Shown here one piece after another: positions 33,607 to 42,420 of a stretch of 64,000 nt of DNA. Each line of letters starts with the position of its first letter. Position 1 is the stretch's first letter. Under the pieces are notes generated by a model, which saw only the letters and a program-made list of their open reading frames with translations, made no database searches and had not been told where the DNA came from. Source of the DNA: Asaia krungthepensis NRIC 0535 (GTDB lineage Bacteria; Pseudomonadota; Alphaproteobacteria; Acetobacterales; Acetobacteraceae); contig NZ_BAPV01000004.1 in NCBI RefSeq assembly GCF_025995175.1, positions 1 through 64,000 on the forward strand, given 5' to 3'. The position numbers and the translations under genes are program-made.

Positions 33607-35096
33607 TGCGGGATAACCTGCGTATCCGTATGGGCTGGCTGCATGAGTGGGTCGGCTTCGTTGGCGGGCTGATCCTGGTGATCACCTTCACGGCTGGCTC
33701 TCTGGCGCTGTTCGATACCGAGCTCACACGCTGGATGCAGCCTGAACTGTCCCGCTACACTCCTGCGCCCATGACAGATCAGGCCCTTAACGAGGTCGGC
33801 ACTCTTGCCGCCGAGATGCGTAGCGAGGGCGCGAACGCGTTCATCACACTCCCGACGCCTCGCGATCCGATCATTCGCATCCAGCATTTCGACGGACATG
33901 CTTTCGTCGGCTCGGCCTATCGTCCCGATACGGCCTTCCCTGTCGCAACCCGCCAGACGGGCGGTGGCCAGCTTTTCTTCGACCTGCATCATTCCCTGTA
34001 TTACGGACCGTTCTGGGGGAACATGCTGACCGAGATCGCGGCGATCGGGCTGCTCGTGGCTGTCGGCTCGGGTGTCGTCATCCATTTTCGCAGCATTTTC
34101 ACGGATCTGCTTCTCTTTCGTCCCTTTGCCTCGAAGACACGCGCCTTCATGGATGCGCATATTCTCGCAGGCATCCTGTTCCTGCCCTTCATGGTGATGA
34201 TGGCCTATACGGGCGCCGTCATTCATGCCCCGCGCCTGTTCCCGATGTTCGGCGGCAATCATCACGGGCGCCCCGGGCATGAACGCCCCCAGCAGACGGC
34301 GCATTCCCAGCACACTCATACGCCGCGGACCGAAGCCGATGATGCTCCTGCCGCAGCCCCCCTGGCCCCGATGTTCCATCAGGCAGAGGATGTCTTTGGC
34401 ACCGGCACGATCGGGCTCGTCCTGTTCGATCATGGAAAAGTCTCGATGACAAAAGCGGATTCCGCTTCCTTTGCCATCACGCGTGATCACCTGGAATTTT
34501 CCGAGACAGACGGAACGCTGCTCAAGACCGTGCGCGCACCCGATACGCTTCATCGTCTGGGCGGTACCCTGCGTGGGTTGCATTTCATTCGCTGGGCCCC
34601 GCTTCCGCTGCGCTGGCTGTATTTCCTGAGCGGCCTTGTCGGCAGCGCCATGATGTCGGGCGGACTTGTTCTCTTCCTCATGAAGCACAGGAACCAGAAG
34701 GCGGGACGATTCGATTTCAGGCTCGCTGAAACCCTGACGATCGCGGTCACAACCGGGCTGCCCCTCGCCTGTCTCGCCTATCTCTGGGCCAATCGCCTCA
34801 TCTGGTCCGATATCCAGTTCCGAAGCGGGATCGAAGTCCGGGTATTCTTCGGCGTCTGGGCGTTCAGCGTTGCCCATGCTGCCTGGCGCAGCTTTTCTGG
34901 CAGGTCGAAGCAGGGCTGGAACGAGCAATGCTTCCTGTTCGCTGCCTTCGCTCTGGCACTGCTGCCGCTGGACCTTCTCACGCGCAGCATGAACAGCTTC
35001 TTCAACGGGCTCGACGTGTACAAGGCTGTCGATCTGACGGTGATCGGCCTTGGCACCCTGGCTTTCCTGATTCACCGGAGGCTCGCCACGCCATGA
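33606..35096 (+). CDS. PepSY-associated transmembrane protein (probable inner-membrane ferric reductase-type component)
   Basis: 496 aa from the ATG at 33606 (GGGAG site eight bases upstream). First membrane segment at 15-35 (LHEWVGFVGGLILVITFTAG), later pairs near 140-158, 188-207, 340-360, 380-400 and others. PepSY_TM family; conserved His in LHEW, LHHSLYYGPFWG and LRGLHFIRWAPL may carry haem. A loop at about 215-240 holds a run of histidines (NHHGRPGH, HSQHTHT). Homologues sit with siderophore receptors and are linked to iron reduction or release. Coupled by overlap to both neighbours. Confidence 0.8.
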   Translation: MRDNLRIRMGWLHEWVGFVGGLILVITFTAGSLALFDTELTRWMQPELSRYTPAPMTDQALNEVGTLAAEMRSEGANAFITLPTPRDPIIRIQHFDGHAFVGSAYRPDTAFPVATRQTGGGQLFFDLHHSLYYGPFWGNMLTEIAAIGLLVAVGSGVVIHFRSIFTDLLLFRPFASKTRAFMDAHILAGILFLPFMVMMAYTGAVIHAPRLFPMFGGNHHGRPGHERPQQTAHSQHTHTPRTEADDAPAAAPLAPMFHQAEDVFGTGTIGLVLFDHGKVSMTKADSASFAITRDHLEFSETDGTLLKTVRAPDTLHRLGGTLRGLHFIRWAPLPLRWLYFLSGLVGSAMMSGGLVLFLMKHRNQKAGRFDFRLAETLTIAVTTGLPLACLAYLWANRLIWSDIQFRSGIEVRVFFGVWAFSVAHAAWRSFSGRSKQGWNEQCFLFAAFALALLPLDLLTRSMNSFFNGLDVYKAVDLTVIGLGTLAFLIHRRLATP

Positions 35097-35398
35097 TCGT
35101 CATCGCCGCTCTCGCATTATGGTTCGTGGCACTGTCATTTCATGCGCTGCTGCAAGCCAAGCTTTGCCGCATCATGGCGCTCCCCGTGCTGCCTCATTTG
35201 CCGCTTCATCTCGGCCGCCTTGTCCTGCCCCTTGTTGCGCTGTGGCTCTGCCTCAGGCTTGGAACAGTTCCGGGTGTGCTCACCTGGTTCGGCACGGCTT
35301 CCGTCGCCGGAATCATAGCATCGCTTGCCCTCACGGCAATATCCCTGCGCCAACCGGGGCGCAGGAATCTCGGTGACCGCACGGCAGACGCTCTCTGA
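35093..35398 (+). CDS. DUF3325-type small membrane protein
   Basis: 101 aa from the ATG in an ATGA overlap at 35093. Three membrane segments (1-20, 38-56, 65-84), which is the DUF3325 layout, and the expected position after a PepSY protein. Last gene of the iron-uptake operon. Role unknown. Confidence 0.65.
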   Translation: MIVIAALALWFVALSFHALLQAKLCRIMALPVLPHLPLHLGRLVLPLVALWLCLRLGTVPGVLTWFGTASVAGIIASLALTAISLRQPGRRNLGDRTADAL

Positions 35399-35434
35399 TC
35401 CTGTCTTGATCGGCCCTTGGCGCTAATCCGGGCC

Positions 35435-36229
35435 TTACTTGTCAGCCTTCGGATTTTCCTGCGCGCGGCTCTGCACGGCGCGCTCGCGATAGGCAGCCGC
35501 GCGCTCCGTCTGCCCGGCAGCCAAAGCCGCCCGTGATGCGCAGTCCAGAGCACGGGCCATGCTTCGGTAATCCAGCATATCGCGACGCAGATCCACGGCC
35601 CTGAGCGCACTGGCTTCGGCCTCTGCAGGTTGATTATGACGCAGCGCCAGACGGGCTTCGAGTTCCGCCCGATCCGCCATTTCCAGACGTGGCGGCTTGG
35701 GGGAACGTGGCAATGCGTCAAGCGCCGTGGCCAGTGTCCCCGCATCTCCGATGCCATCTGCGGCGAGCCCTGTCAGAAAGGCGCGCCTCTCGAGCAAAGC
35801 CGTATCGCCGGTGCTGATATGACGGGACTGTTCGAGGGCTTCTTCATACCGCTCGAGCCTGCACAGAGCCGCCATGGAAACGAGATCGAGCGCTGCGTGG
35901 TCTGCACCGCCACGCAGAGCGAGATCGGCTTTCACCCGGGATACCGTCGAGAGAGCCCCGGGAGCATCACCGGCGGCGAGGGTCGCAACGGCCATATTAT
36001 AACCCGCATCGCGTATCGCCAGGCGGTCGTCGCGCAGCAGGGCCCGATCATAGGCTGCCCCGAATTGCTGTCTCGCCTGATCGGAGCGCGTCTGGTCGAA
36101 GGAATCTCGGCCTACATCCATCGCGTTTGCGTAATCCTGGTCGGTTTTCACACTATCCTGCCCGCTGTGGCCCCCGCAGGCGGTCAGGGAGAGAACGGCC
36201 GTTGCAAAGAAGACCCGGCTCCGCTTCAT
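35435..36229 (-). CDS. TPR-like lipoprotein of the MCE operon
   Basis: 264 aa from the ATG at 36229, which overlaps the mlaD stop (ATGA). Lipoprotein signal with lipobox LTAC, lipidated Cys near residue 18. The rest is helical with repeated Ala-rich helix pairs (QFGAAYDRALLRDD, YNMAVATLAAGDAPGAL, CRLERYEEALEQSRH), a tetratricopeptide-type solenoid. Mla operons usually carry MlaC/MlaB or an auxiliary lipoprotein here; a TPR lipoprotein is a different partner. It may dock the MCE ring to other envelope proteins. Confidence 0.7.
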   Translation of the reverse strand: MKRSRVFFATAVLSLTACGGHSGQDSVKTDQDYANAMDVGRDSFDQTRSDQARQQFGAAYDRALLRDDRLAIRDAGYNMAVATLAAGDAPGALSTVSRVKADLALRGGADHAALDLVSMAALCRLERYEEALEQSRHISTGDTALLERRAFLTGLAADGIGDAGTLATALDALPRSPKPPRLEMADRAELEARLALRHNQPAEAEASALRAVDLRRDMLDYRSMARALDCASRAALAAGQTERAAAYRERAVQSRAQENPKADK

Positions 36230-37194
36230 GGCCTGATATCCCCGGCAGGCAGGCGCTGCGGCGTTGCCTTGGATGATGAGCCGCCGAGGATCCACAAGCC
36301 TCGCAACTGATCCGTCAGTTTCTTGAGGCTGTTGGCCGTAGCCTGTGCCTGGGTCAGCAACGCCGGAAGCTGTGCGCTGGCATCATCGAGATGGGTCATC
36401 GTCTCCTTGAGCTTGGGCGTCGCCTTTTTCACATCACTGCTGCTCTGTCGCAGATTGGCCATCGTCCCCTCGGTCTGTCTGAGCACGCCTGAAACCTGCG
36501 CCTCGATCGGCTGAAGCCTTGCGATGGAATCCTGCAACGTTGCAAGCACTGCATCGGCCTGTTTGAGGATCCGGTCATCCATGACGATTCCGCCCACAGT
36601 CCCTCTCCCCGAACGGATGGCGGTCGTCACAGCTGCCAGATCGGCCATGATCTTGTCTGCGTTATGCAGGGCCGGCATCATCCCTGCGCGGATGTCGCCG
36701 ATGGTCTTGGTGATCATGTCTGCCGGGTTCGGCTCCACAGTCGCCTCGAGCTCCGCAAATTCCCAGTCCATGGCCGGGCCCTTGCTGCGTTCCAGCTCGA
36801 TATAGCTTGCCCCCGCCACAACGAAGCGATGGCGGATAATCGCATGGCTGTCCTTGCGGATATAGGGCTCGAACTGGGGGTCGATATCGGCAATGGCGTA
36901 CATGTTGCCATGGGGGTTGATCTTGACGGAGCGAATGGAGCCGATCCGGATACCCATGAGCTCGATATCGTTCCCGACCGCCAGCCCGGCGATCCCGCTC
37001 TCGGGCAGGTTGAAATGCAACTTGCCCGAGGGGGTGAGCCAGTCGCGCAGGACGCCGGCCTCAACGATCGCGAAAATGAACAGGCCGAATGTCGCAACGA
37101 CCAGTATGCCCACCCATTCATCGGCGTAGCGTATCCGCATGAGGGGGCGCGACTTGCCATCGGTTTCGGTATTTGTGCGTATGCGAAACATCAC
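36226..37194 (-). CDS. mlaD: MlaD-type MCE protein
   Basis: 322 aa; GTG at 37194 in a GTGA overlap, with an ATG as next codon. One membrane anchor (27-47), then an MCE domain at about 55-140: FNLPESGIAGLAVGNDIELMGIRIGSI, and SYIELERSKG. A long C-terminal helical region (about 170-305) contains heptad-like stretches (ADAVLATLQDSIARLQ, KKATPKLKETMTHLDD). Such MCE proteins form hexameric rings that pass lipids across the periplasm. Third gene of the five-gene operon. Confidence 0.88.
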   Translation of the reverse strand: MMFRIRTNTETDGKSRPLMRIRYADEWVGILVVATFGLFIFAIVEAGVLRDWLTPSGKLHFNLPESGIAGLAVGNDIELMGIRIGSIRSVKINPHGNMYAIADIDPQFEPYIRKDSHAIIRHRFVVAGASYIELERSKGPAMDWEFAELEATVEPNPADMITKTIGDIRAGMMPALHNADKIMADLAAVTTAIRSGRGTVGGIVMDDRILKQADAVLATLQDSIARLQPIEAQVSGVLRQTEGTMANLRQSSSDVKKATPKLKETMTHLDDASAQLPALLTQAQATANSLKKLTDQLRGLWILGGSSSKATPQRLPAGDIRP

Positions 37195-37892
37195 ACCCCC
37201 TGTTTCATTGGCATCAGACCCTCATCGAGCAACCTGAACCGGCGCGTTCCGGCTGCATTGTACCCGTGCCAGAGATCGGGCTCCCGTGAGAACCAGATAA
37301 CGCCGCATCCACGTTCGCGGGCGGCCGTCAGTTCGGCCAGGAAAGCGGTCATCATATCAGCGGTCTCCAGATCCACGGGATCTTCCAGAATCAGCAGCTT
37401 GGGCTCTCCCATGAATGCGCGGACACAGGCTGCACGCGCGCGATCGGCATTGTTGAGCCGCCCCGGCGACAAGGTCGGCAGTCCCGGCAGGCCGAACCGG
37501 CGCGAGAGGGTAATGGCCTGCGCCACGAGATCTTCGGTGGGTGTACGGGTGTGATGCAGTTGCTGGACAAGAATATTGAGATCGGTACCGAACAGGTCGA
37601 TCCAGGCCCCCTGTTGCATGACCCGGCCAATACGCCCGCGCAGTGCCCAGGCGCGATGTTCGGGAAGATGGTCCCAGTCAAGCCCCATACAGAGCGCCTG
37701 CCCCGAGAGCAGGGGAATGAGCCCGCTGCACAGATCGGCAAAACGGGTTGCGCGCACCGGGTCCCGGCAGGCCACCAGCATGCAGTCTCCTGGCATCAGC
37801 CTGACACTGTAAGGTACGGAAGTGAGACCGCTCTCCTCGAAGCGTGGGCAGGCCTCGCGCAGTTCGAGCGCAGCGTGCAGATCGTCACTCAT
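37191..37892 (-). CDS. MlaF-like ABC ATPase homologue with degenerate nucleotide-binding motifs
   Basis: 233 aa. Position and overall layout are those of MlaF, but every ATPase motif is altered. The P-loop region (about 39-51) reads LVACRDPVRATRF and lacks GxxGxGK(S/T). The signature is LSPGRL (141-146) instead of LSGGQ. Walker B ends LLILEDP, with the Asp-Glu order reversed. The H-loop His is replaced (WFSREP, 200-205). The Q-loop Gln is still present (VMQQGAW). The frame is intact and overlaps both neighbours by four bases, so this is not a decayed pseudogene. Probably a non-hydrolysing structural or regulatory subunit. Confidence 0.75.
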   Translation of the reverse strand: MSDDLHAALELREACPRFEESGLTSVPYSVRLMPGDCMLVACRDPVRATRFADLCSGLIPLLSGQALCMGLDWDHLPEHRAWALRGRIGRVMQQGAWIDLFGTDLNILVQQLHHTRTPTEDLVAQAITLSRRFGLPGLPTLSPGRLNNADRARAACVRAFMGEPKLLILEDPVDLETADMMTAFLAELTAARERGCGVIWFSREPDLWHGYNAAGTRRFRLLDEGLMPMKQGV

Positions 37893-38695
37893 GCCACCAG
37901 CACCCCGAGAATGACATTCGTAACCATGATCACCAGAATACCCCGGGCAAAACCGCGGGGCAGAAGTGTCGCGATCGTGTCTGAGCGCGTGGCATCGAGC
38001 CCGGTCAATTGCGTCGACAGGCTGAGCAGGAAGCCGCTGATGATCAGCTTGAGCGGGATCCCGACATAGTCGATGGGTTTCATCGCGCCGACGATGTCAT
38101 AAAGGAATGTCCATAGCGGCATGGTGATGATCGAATGCAGACGGCACACCCCGTAACCCACCGAAAGTGAGGTCAGGCTGAAGACCACGCCCAGCGTGAA
38201 GGAGCTCAGCATCATCGCCAGTGCCCGCGGCATGACCAATGTCAGAAACGGATCAATGCCCTGCCCCTGTAACGCCCGCAATTCCCCCCCGAGCGTGAGT
38301 TGCCCGAGCTGTGTCAGACTAAGCATCCCGCTTCGCCCCAGCAGAATGACGCCCACGAGAACAGGCGCGATTTCGCGCACCAGAACCGTAGCGAGCAGGG
38401 AGTCCGTAGTATCGGCCATGCCGGCAATACCGAGCCAGTAGATCGCCTGCGCCACAATACCGAACCCGGTCAGCCCCGCCGTGAAAAGCGTGCTGAACAA
38501 CCCGCCCCCTGCAGCCTGACGCAGCGTGCTCTTGAACTCATAGATCACCGTGCGACGCCATGAGGTCGGGCGGCAGGCCTCACGCACAACACCCCAGCTC
38601 GCGCCAACCAGCATCAGGGTGAAGCGTAACTGACGGCGGGTCAGCCCGCCGAGCGCGCGGAGCCAGCGACGGTAACGAGGCAGGGTCTCGCTCAC
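37889..38695 (-). CDS. mlaE: MlaE-type permease
   Basis: 268 aa, MlaE/YrbE family. Interfacial N-terminal helix, then five to six membrane segments. The conserved family region is VREIAPVLVGVILLGRSG (about 118-135), followed by LGGELRALQGQGIDPFLTLVMPRALAMML, in place of the usual ELGTMRVTEQIDAL motif. Forms the inner-membrane dimer below the MCE ring. Overlaps the sensor gene upstream and the ATPase-like gene downstream (ATGA each). Confidence 0.85.
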   Translation of the reverse strand: MSETLPRYRRWLRALGGLTRRQLRFTLMLVGASWGVVREACRPTSWRRTVIYEFKSTLRQAAGGGLFSTLFTAGLTGFGIVAQAIYWLGIAGMADTTDSLLATVLVREIAPVLVGVILLGRSGMLSLTQLGQLTLGGELRALQGQGIDPFLTLVMPRALAMMLSSFTLGVVFSLTSLSVGYGVCRLHSIITMPLWTFLYDIVGAMKPIDYVGIPLKLIISGFLLSLSTQLTGLDATRSDTIATLLPRGFARGILVIMVTNVILGVLVA

Positions 38696-41001
38696 CGCTT
38701 GGCCGCCAGGACATAGGTATTGGTGATCCCGACAGCGGGCAGGTAGAACATGCCACGCGGCCGGAAAAGGTAGTTCTCTCTCAGCAGGGCATGGGCGGTT
38801 TCCGACACCTGAATCGTCCCGGAGTCAGGCGCGCTGATGGCGAGCAGCTCCGAAGTCTGAACCGCTTCGCCCCATACATTGAAAATGCCTGGATCATCCC
38901 CGAGAATCGCCCCGAAGGCCGGCCCCACATCGAGGCCGATCCGAAAGCTCGGCGTCAGTTCCGCATCTGCCAGGGTGATCAGCGCAATCTCGCGCAGTGC
39001 CAGAATCGCATTCGCCACACGACGGGCGGCATCGGGGTCGGGCTCCTGCGTACATCCCCCGATCAGCACCAGCCTGTTGCCAAGAATCTGGGCAGAGAAC
39101 AGGGCCTCGTGACGCATGACCTCCTGAAACTTGCGCACCAGCGACTGCACGACCGGCAGCAAATCGACCGATGTGTTCGAGCTCGTATCCATGAACAGGA
39201 TGGTCGCCACTGCAACCTGACTGTACTGGCCCGGCGCCAGATCGGGTGTGCCTTCCGCACGGGGTGAGGCCAGAAATCCCTCACCCAGCCGGGTGGATAC
39301 GGCATTATGGTCACCGGACTGGGTCGGCTCTGGCCGCTCGGCGCGGCTCTCATCGGCGCGCATGGCGGCAAACCGGACAGCTGCTATTTCGGCGACGATG
39401 GCGATGATATGCGACACCCCACGGGGCCGGATTGCATCCTCCAGCACCAGCATCCCGATGACCGAACCTCGGGCAAGAATGGGCTGGATATACACAGAGC
39501 GCGAATTGATCTGCGTCATGACCATACGCTGAAAGGTCCTGAGCCCCTCCTGCGTTGCGGCACTATCGCTCTCAATGACATCGCCCGACATCAGCAAGCC
39601 AAAAAACGTCGAGAGATCGCTATGCGACAATTCCATGCCCGCACTATGGGCATCGGTCGATCTGTCGTAGGAGTCCTCGCATAAGAGTCGCTGATCGTCC
39701 CCGACGGATCGCCACAGACTCACACGTCGCGCCTTGGCGAGTTCGGTCAGGCGTTGCGTCAGCAAAGGTGCATCGTGATCCGGGTCGAGAAGGTCGGGTG
39801 TTCCGGCCATGGCGTTGAGCGCGACGCTCTCGGCACGGACTTGCGCCCGCTCGAAACCGATCTGACGTTGCAGGCGCTCCGTGCGCCGGTTCTGGCGCAC
39901 CAGAAACCCTGCGAGCAGGGCTGCGAGCACCACGATGACCATTGAGAACAGGAAGCCCTGCCGACCCGCCGCCGCCGCAAAAGCCGCGAAATCATCTTCC
40001 GGCGCATTCAGCATCAGGATCCAGCCGGGGCGGATCTTGTGGAGCGAGGCCATGATGGTGACGTATTGCTTGTCCCGCGCCTTGATCAGATGAACCCCCG
40101 CGCCGTAGATGTGATAGAGCGCGAGAGCCCGGGTGAAGACAGGCTGCGTCTGGGGATCGAGCAGCATGCTGTCGAATTTCCAGTTCGCTTTGCGGGCCAC
40201 ATCGAGCAGATGGCTGCCCGCTACCATGCGCCCGTTCTTGTCCACTACGACCGCCATACCGCTCTTGCCGATCTTGATGGCTGCCAGAAAATCCGTCAGG
40301 CGGTTCAGCGAAATATTGATTGCAAACACAGCCTTGTGGCCGTCAGAGGTATGCAGCATGCTGGCTGCCGTGACGATCAGCTCCTCGGTTGCGACAGTGG
40401 GGTAAGGGTCGGACCAGTTCAGATCGGGGTGCTCGAAGGCGCCCTTGTACCAGGGCCGGTTTCGCGGGTCGTAATTCTGGCCGGGCGTATCAACCGTGCG
40501 CACGAGCTTGCCCGACTTGTCGTAATACCAGTGCCGGAAGACGTTCTTGTCACGGATCAGATGGACCCACTCCATGCCGTCCGCGATATCCGTGGGCGAG
40601 CGATCGATGAACCAGAACGATCCTCTGTCATCGGCCAGATAGAAACTCTCGACCTGATGGACATTGCGCAGCATCGAGGCGCCATAAGCCAGAAACACCG
40701 TCGGCGGATCATCGGTCACGGGGTCGGTCAACAAGTCACGCGCCACAATCGCGGTTGCCGGGGCCGGGGCAAGATAATCCGAGACTTCCTGGGTGATGTT
40801 CTTCTGTTCTTCGCTCAGAAGATCCTGCGAAAGCGCAATCACGCCATTGCGGGTCTTGTGGTAGGAATGGAGCGTGACAGCAACGATCACGACGATCACC
40901 AGAACCACGCCGAATATCGGGGCGACGAGTTCGACGAGCCGACGTTTTCTCAGCTCGGCTTCGGGATCAGCCGGGTCAATGATCTCAGAAACAGGCAACA
41001 A
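38692..41001 (-). CDS. Membrane sensor: dCache, GAF-like and degenerate class III cyclase domain
   Basis: 769 aa. TTG start at 41001 supported by a GGGAGGG site seven bases upstream. Membrane helices at 26-46 and 350-368 enclose a periplasmic dCache-type domain (DRGSFWFIDRS, RNRPWYKGA near 180-188, DPYPT, VVVDKNGRMVAG). A short coiled coil and a GAF-like region (about 395-548) follow, then a cyclase-like domain (590-769). One metal Asp is kept (Asp605 in LFMDTS); the second is Asn642 (GNRLVLIGG for GDAxMAV), and the base/transition-state segment reads FNVWGEAVQTSELLA instead of YDxWGDTVNxAxR. Catalysis is doubtful. First gene of the MCE operon. Confidence 0.8.
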   Translation of the reverse strand: MLPVSEIIDPADPEAELRKRRLVELVAPIFGVVLVIVVIVAVTLHSYHKTRNGVIALSQDLLSEEQKNITQEVSDYLAPAPATAIVARDLLTDPVTDDPPTVFLAYGASMLRNVHQVESFYLADDRGSFWFIDRSPTDIADGMEWVHLIRDKNVFRHWYYDKSGKLVRTVDTPGQNYDPRNRPWYKGAFEHPDLNWSDPYPTVATEELIVTAASMLHTSDGHKAVFAINISLNRLTDFLAAIKIGKSGMAVVVDKNGRMVAGSHLLDVARKANWKFDSMLLDPQTQPVFTRALALYHIYGAGVHLIKARDKQYVTIMASLHKIRPGWILMLNAPEDDFAAFAAAAGRQGFLFSMVIVVLAALLAGFLVRQNRRTERLQRQIGFERAQVRAESVALNAMAGTPDLLDPDHDAPLLTQRLTELAKARRVSLWRSVGDDQRLLCEDSYDRSTDAHSAGMELSHSDLSTFFGLLMSGDVIESDSAATQEGLRTFQRMVMTQINSRSVYIQPILARGSVIGMLVLEDAIRPRGVSHIIAIVAEIAAVRFAAMRADESRAERPEPTQSGDHNAVSTRLGEGFLASPRAEGTPDLAPGQYSQVAVATILFMDTSSNTSVDLLPVVQSLVRKFQEVMRHEALFSAQILGNRLVLIGGCTQEPDPDAARRVANAILALREIALITLADAELTPSFRIGLDVGPAFGAILGDDPGIFNVWGEAVQTSELLAISAPDSGTIQVSETAHALLRENYLFRPRGMFYLPAVGITNTYVLAAKR

Positions 41002-41016
41002 TCACCCTCCCAGGAT

Positions 41017-41035
41017 ATCCCCTCCTGCTGGGGAT
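41017..41035. promoter_or_regulatory. Small inverted repeat in the leader of the sensor-MCE operon
   Basis: ATCCCC, seven-base spacer, GGGGAT, immediately upstream of the ribosome site of the TTG-started sensor gene on the minus strand. The gap to ygfZ (41002-41154) holds the divergent promoters; no convincing -35/-10 pair was recognised. Confidence 0.3.
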
Positions 41036-41154
41036 GACTTGCTTTTGCGTGTCAACGCGCGACAATTGCATGGGTCGCTTTCACATTTTCTCTCTTGTTT
41101 CAGGCCCCTGCAAGCTGCATCTCACCTTAATACTGCCCGAACTGGAGAACGAAG

Positions 41155-41955
41155 ATGGCAAGAGCATGGCTCACGGATCGTACGGTCCTCTCCGTCACGG
41201 GACAGGACAGGGTCGGGTTTCTCCAGGGGCTCGTTTCCAATGATGTCGCGGCGGCCAGCGAGACCGCGCTCATCTGGTGCGGTTATCTGACCCCTCAGGG
41301 TCGTTACCTCTCCGACTTCTTTATCTGGCATGAACCTGACAGGCTCCTTCTCGATGTGCCCGCGGACCATGCTTCCATGCTGCGTACAAAGCTGCTGCGC
41401 TTTCGCCTGAGGGCGGATGTTCAGATCGAGATCACCACTCTCGGCGTCGAGGCGCTCTGGGCAGGCGATGCAGACACTGAAGGGGCACGCGTTGACCCTC
41501 GCATGGGCGCTGCGGGAATACGGCGCATTGCGCCTCTGCCGACAGGTGGGGATGAGCATGACGTTAGAGCCTATCACGCGCATCGATTGCAGCTTGGTCT
41601 GCCCGACACCGCGGATTGCGAAAGCGAGAAAACCCTGCTCATCGAAGCCAATTTCGACTGGCTGAACGGCATCTCATTCAGCAAGGGCTGCTATATGGGA
41701 CAGGAACTGACCGCACGGACCCATTATCGGGGTCTGGTCAAGAAGCGCCTCGTTCCGGTCGAAGGGGATGGCCCGCTGCCCCTGCCCGGCACGTTGCTGA
41801 TGCATGAGGGACGTGAAATTGGTCAGATGCGCAGTTCAGTCGGTGCCCGCGGCCTGGCTCTTCTTCGCCGCGAGGCATGGTCCACCACGCTCGAGCATGA
41901 GGGTCGTACCCTCACCCCGCTCATCCCCGAATGGTTCAAAGACGAGTTATCATGA
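41155..41955 (+). CDS. ygfZ: YgfZ/GcvT-like folate-binding protein of Fe-S cluster assembly
   Basis: 266 aa. GcvT-type fold with the YgfZ signature KGCYMGQE (177-184, Cys179) and upstream LQGLVSNDV and YLTPQGRYLSDFF. YgfZ proteins bind tetrahydrofolate and help maturation or repair of certain Fe-S enzymes. Overlaps hisI (ATGA). Confidence 0.92.
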   Translation: MARAWLTDRTVLSVTGQDRVGFLQGLVSNDVAAASETALIWCGYLTPQGRYLSDFFIWHEPDRLLLDVPADHASMLRTKLLRFRLRADVQIEITTLGVEALWAGDADTEGARVDPRMGAAGIRRIAPLPTGGDEHDVRAYHAHRLQLGLPDTADCESEKTLLIEANFDWLNGISFSKGCYMGQELTARTHYRGLVKKRLVPVEGDGPLPLPGTLLMHEGREIGQMRSSVGARGLALLRREAWSTTLEHEGRTLTPLIPEWFKDELS

Positions 41956-42374
41956 GCTATCTTCCCCCTGATCCAACCATCATTGCGGCACTGCTGGACA
42001 CCGTGAACTTCAACGAGGACGGGCTGATCACTGCCCTCGCCCAGTCCGCCGAAGCGCCGCATGACGTGCTCATGCTTGCCTGGATGAATCGTGAGGCTCT
42101 GGCCGAAACGCTGGCCACGGGTCAGGTCTGCTACTATTCGCGCAGCCGCAATACGCTCTGGCGTAAGGGAGAAAGCTCCGGCCAGAGGCAGAAACTCGTC
42201 TCAGCCCGCCTGGACTGCGACCGCGACGCCGTGCTGCTTCTGGTCGAGCAGACAGGGGTTGCCTGTCACACAGGTCGTCGTAGCTGTTTCTATCACGAGG
42301 TCGTGCCGGAGGGACTGCGCGACACGACAGCACCGGAAATCTCGCCCGAGCAGCTTTACGGCGGGGCGCACTGA
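41952..42374 (+). CDS. hisI: Phosphoribosyl-AMP cyclohydrolase
   Basis: 140 aa from the ATG at 41952, in an ATGA overlap with ygfZ. Third step of histidine synthesis. Motifs: MLAWMNREALAETLATG, YYSRSRNTLWRKGESSG, LDCDRDAVLLLVEQ (Zn/Mg-binding Asp and Cys) and GVACHTGRRSCFY (Zn-binding Cys). Separate from any other his gene, as is common in this order. Confidence 0.95.
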   Translation: MSYLPPDPTIIAALLDTVNFNEDGLITALAQSAEAPHDVLMLAWMNREALAETLATGQVCYYSRSRNTLWRKGESSGQRQKLVSARLDCDRDAVLLLVEQTGVACHTGRRSCFYHEVVPEGLRDTTAPEISPEQLYGGAH

Positions 42375-42384
42375 ACCAACCCCC

Positions 42385-42411
42385 TGCGACGGCGTCTCAA
42401 GCTCCGTCGCA
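42385..42411. terminator. Hairpin between convergent hisI and lpxB
   Basis: TGCGACGG, 11-base loop, CCGTCGCA: perfect 8-bp stem in a 46-base gap between converging genes. No T-tract on either side, so a probable but weak shared terminator. Confidence 0.45.
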
Positions 42412-42420
42412 TTGACTGCC

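Noticed and set aside
33600-35075. 491-codon minus frame opposite the PepSY gene
   Set aside because: Antisense to a coupled operon gene; no hydrophobic or motif pattern of its own.
37191-37892. Reading the MlaF homologue as a pseudogene
   Set aside because: The frame is uninterrupted, length is normal and both ends overlap neighbouring genes; motif loss looks selective rather than decay.
38692-40460. Annotation of the sensor as a working adenylate or guanylate cyclase
   Set aside because: The second metal-binding Asp and the WGDxVNxAxR segment are altered, so activity cannot be assumed.
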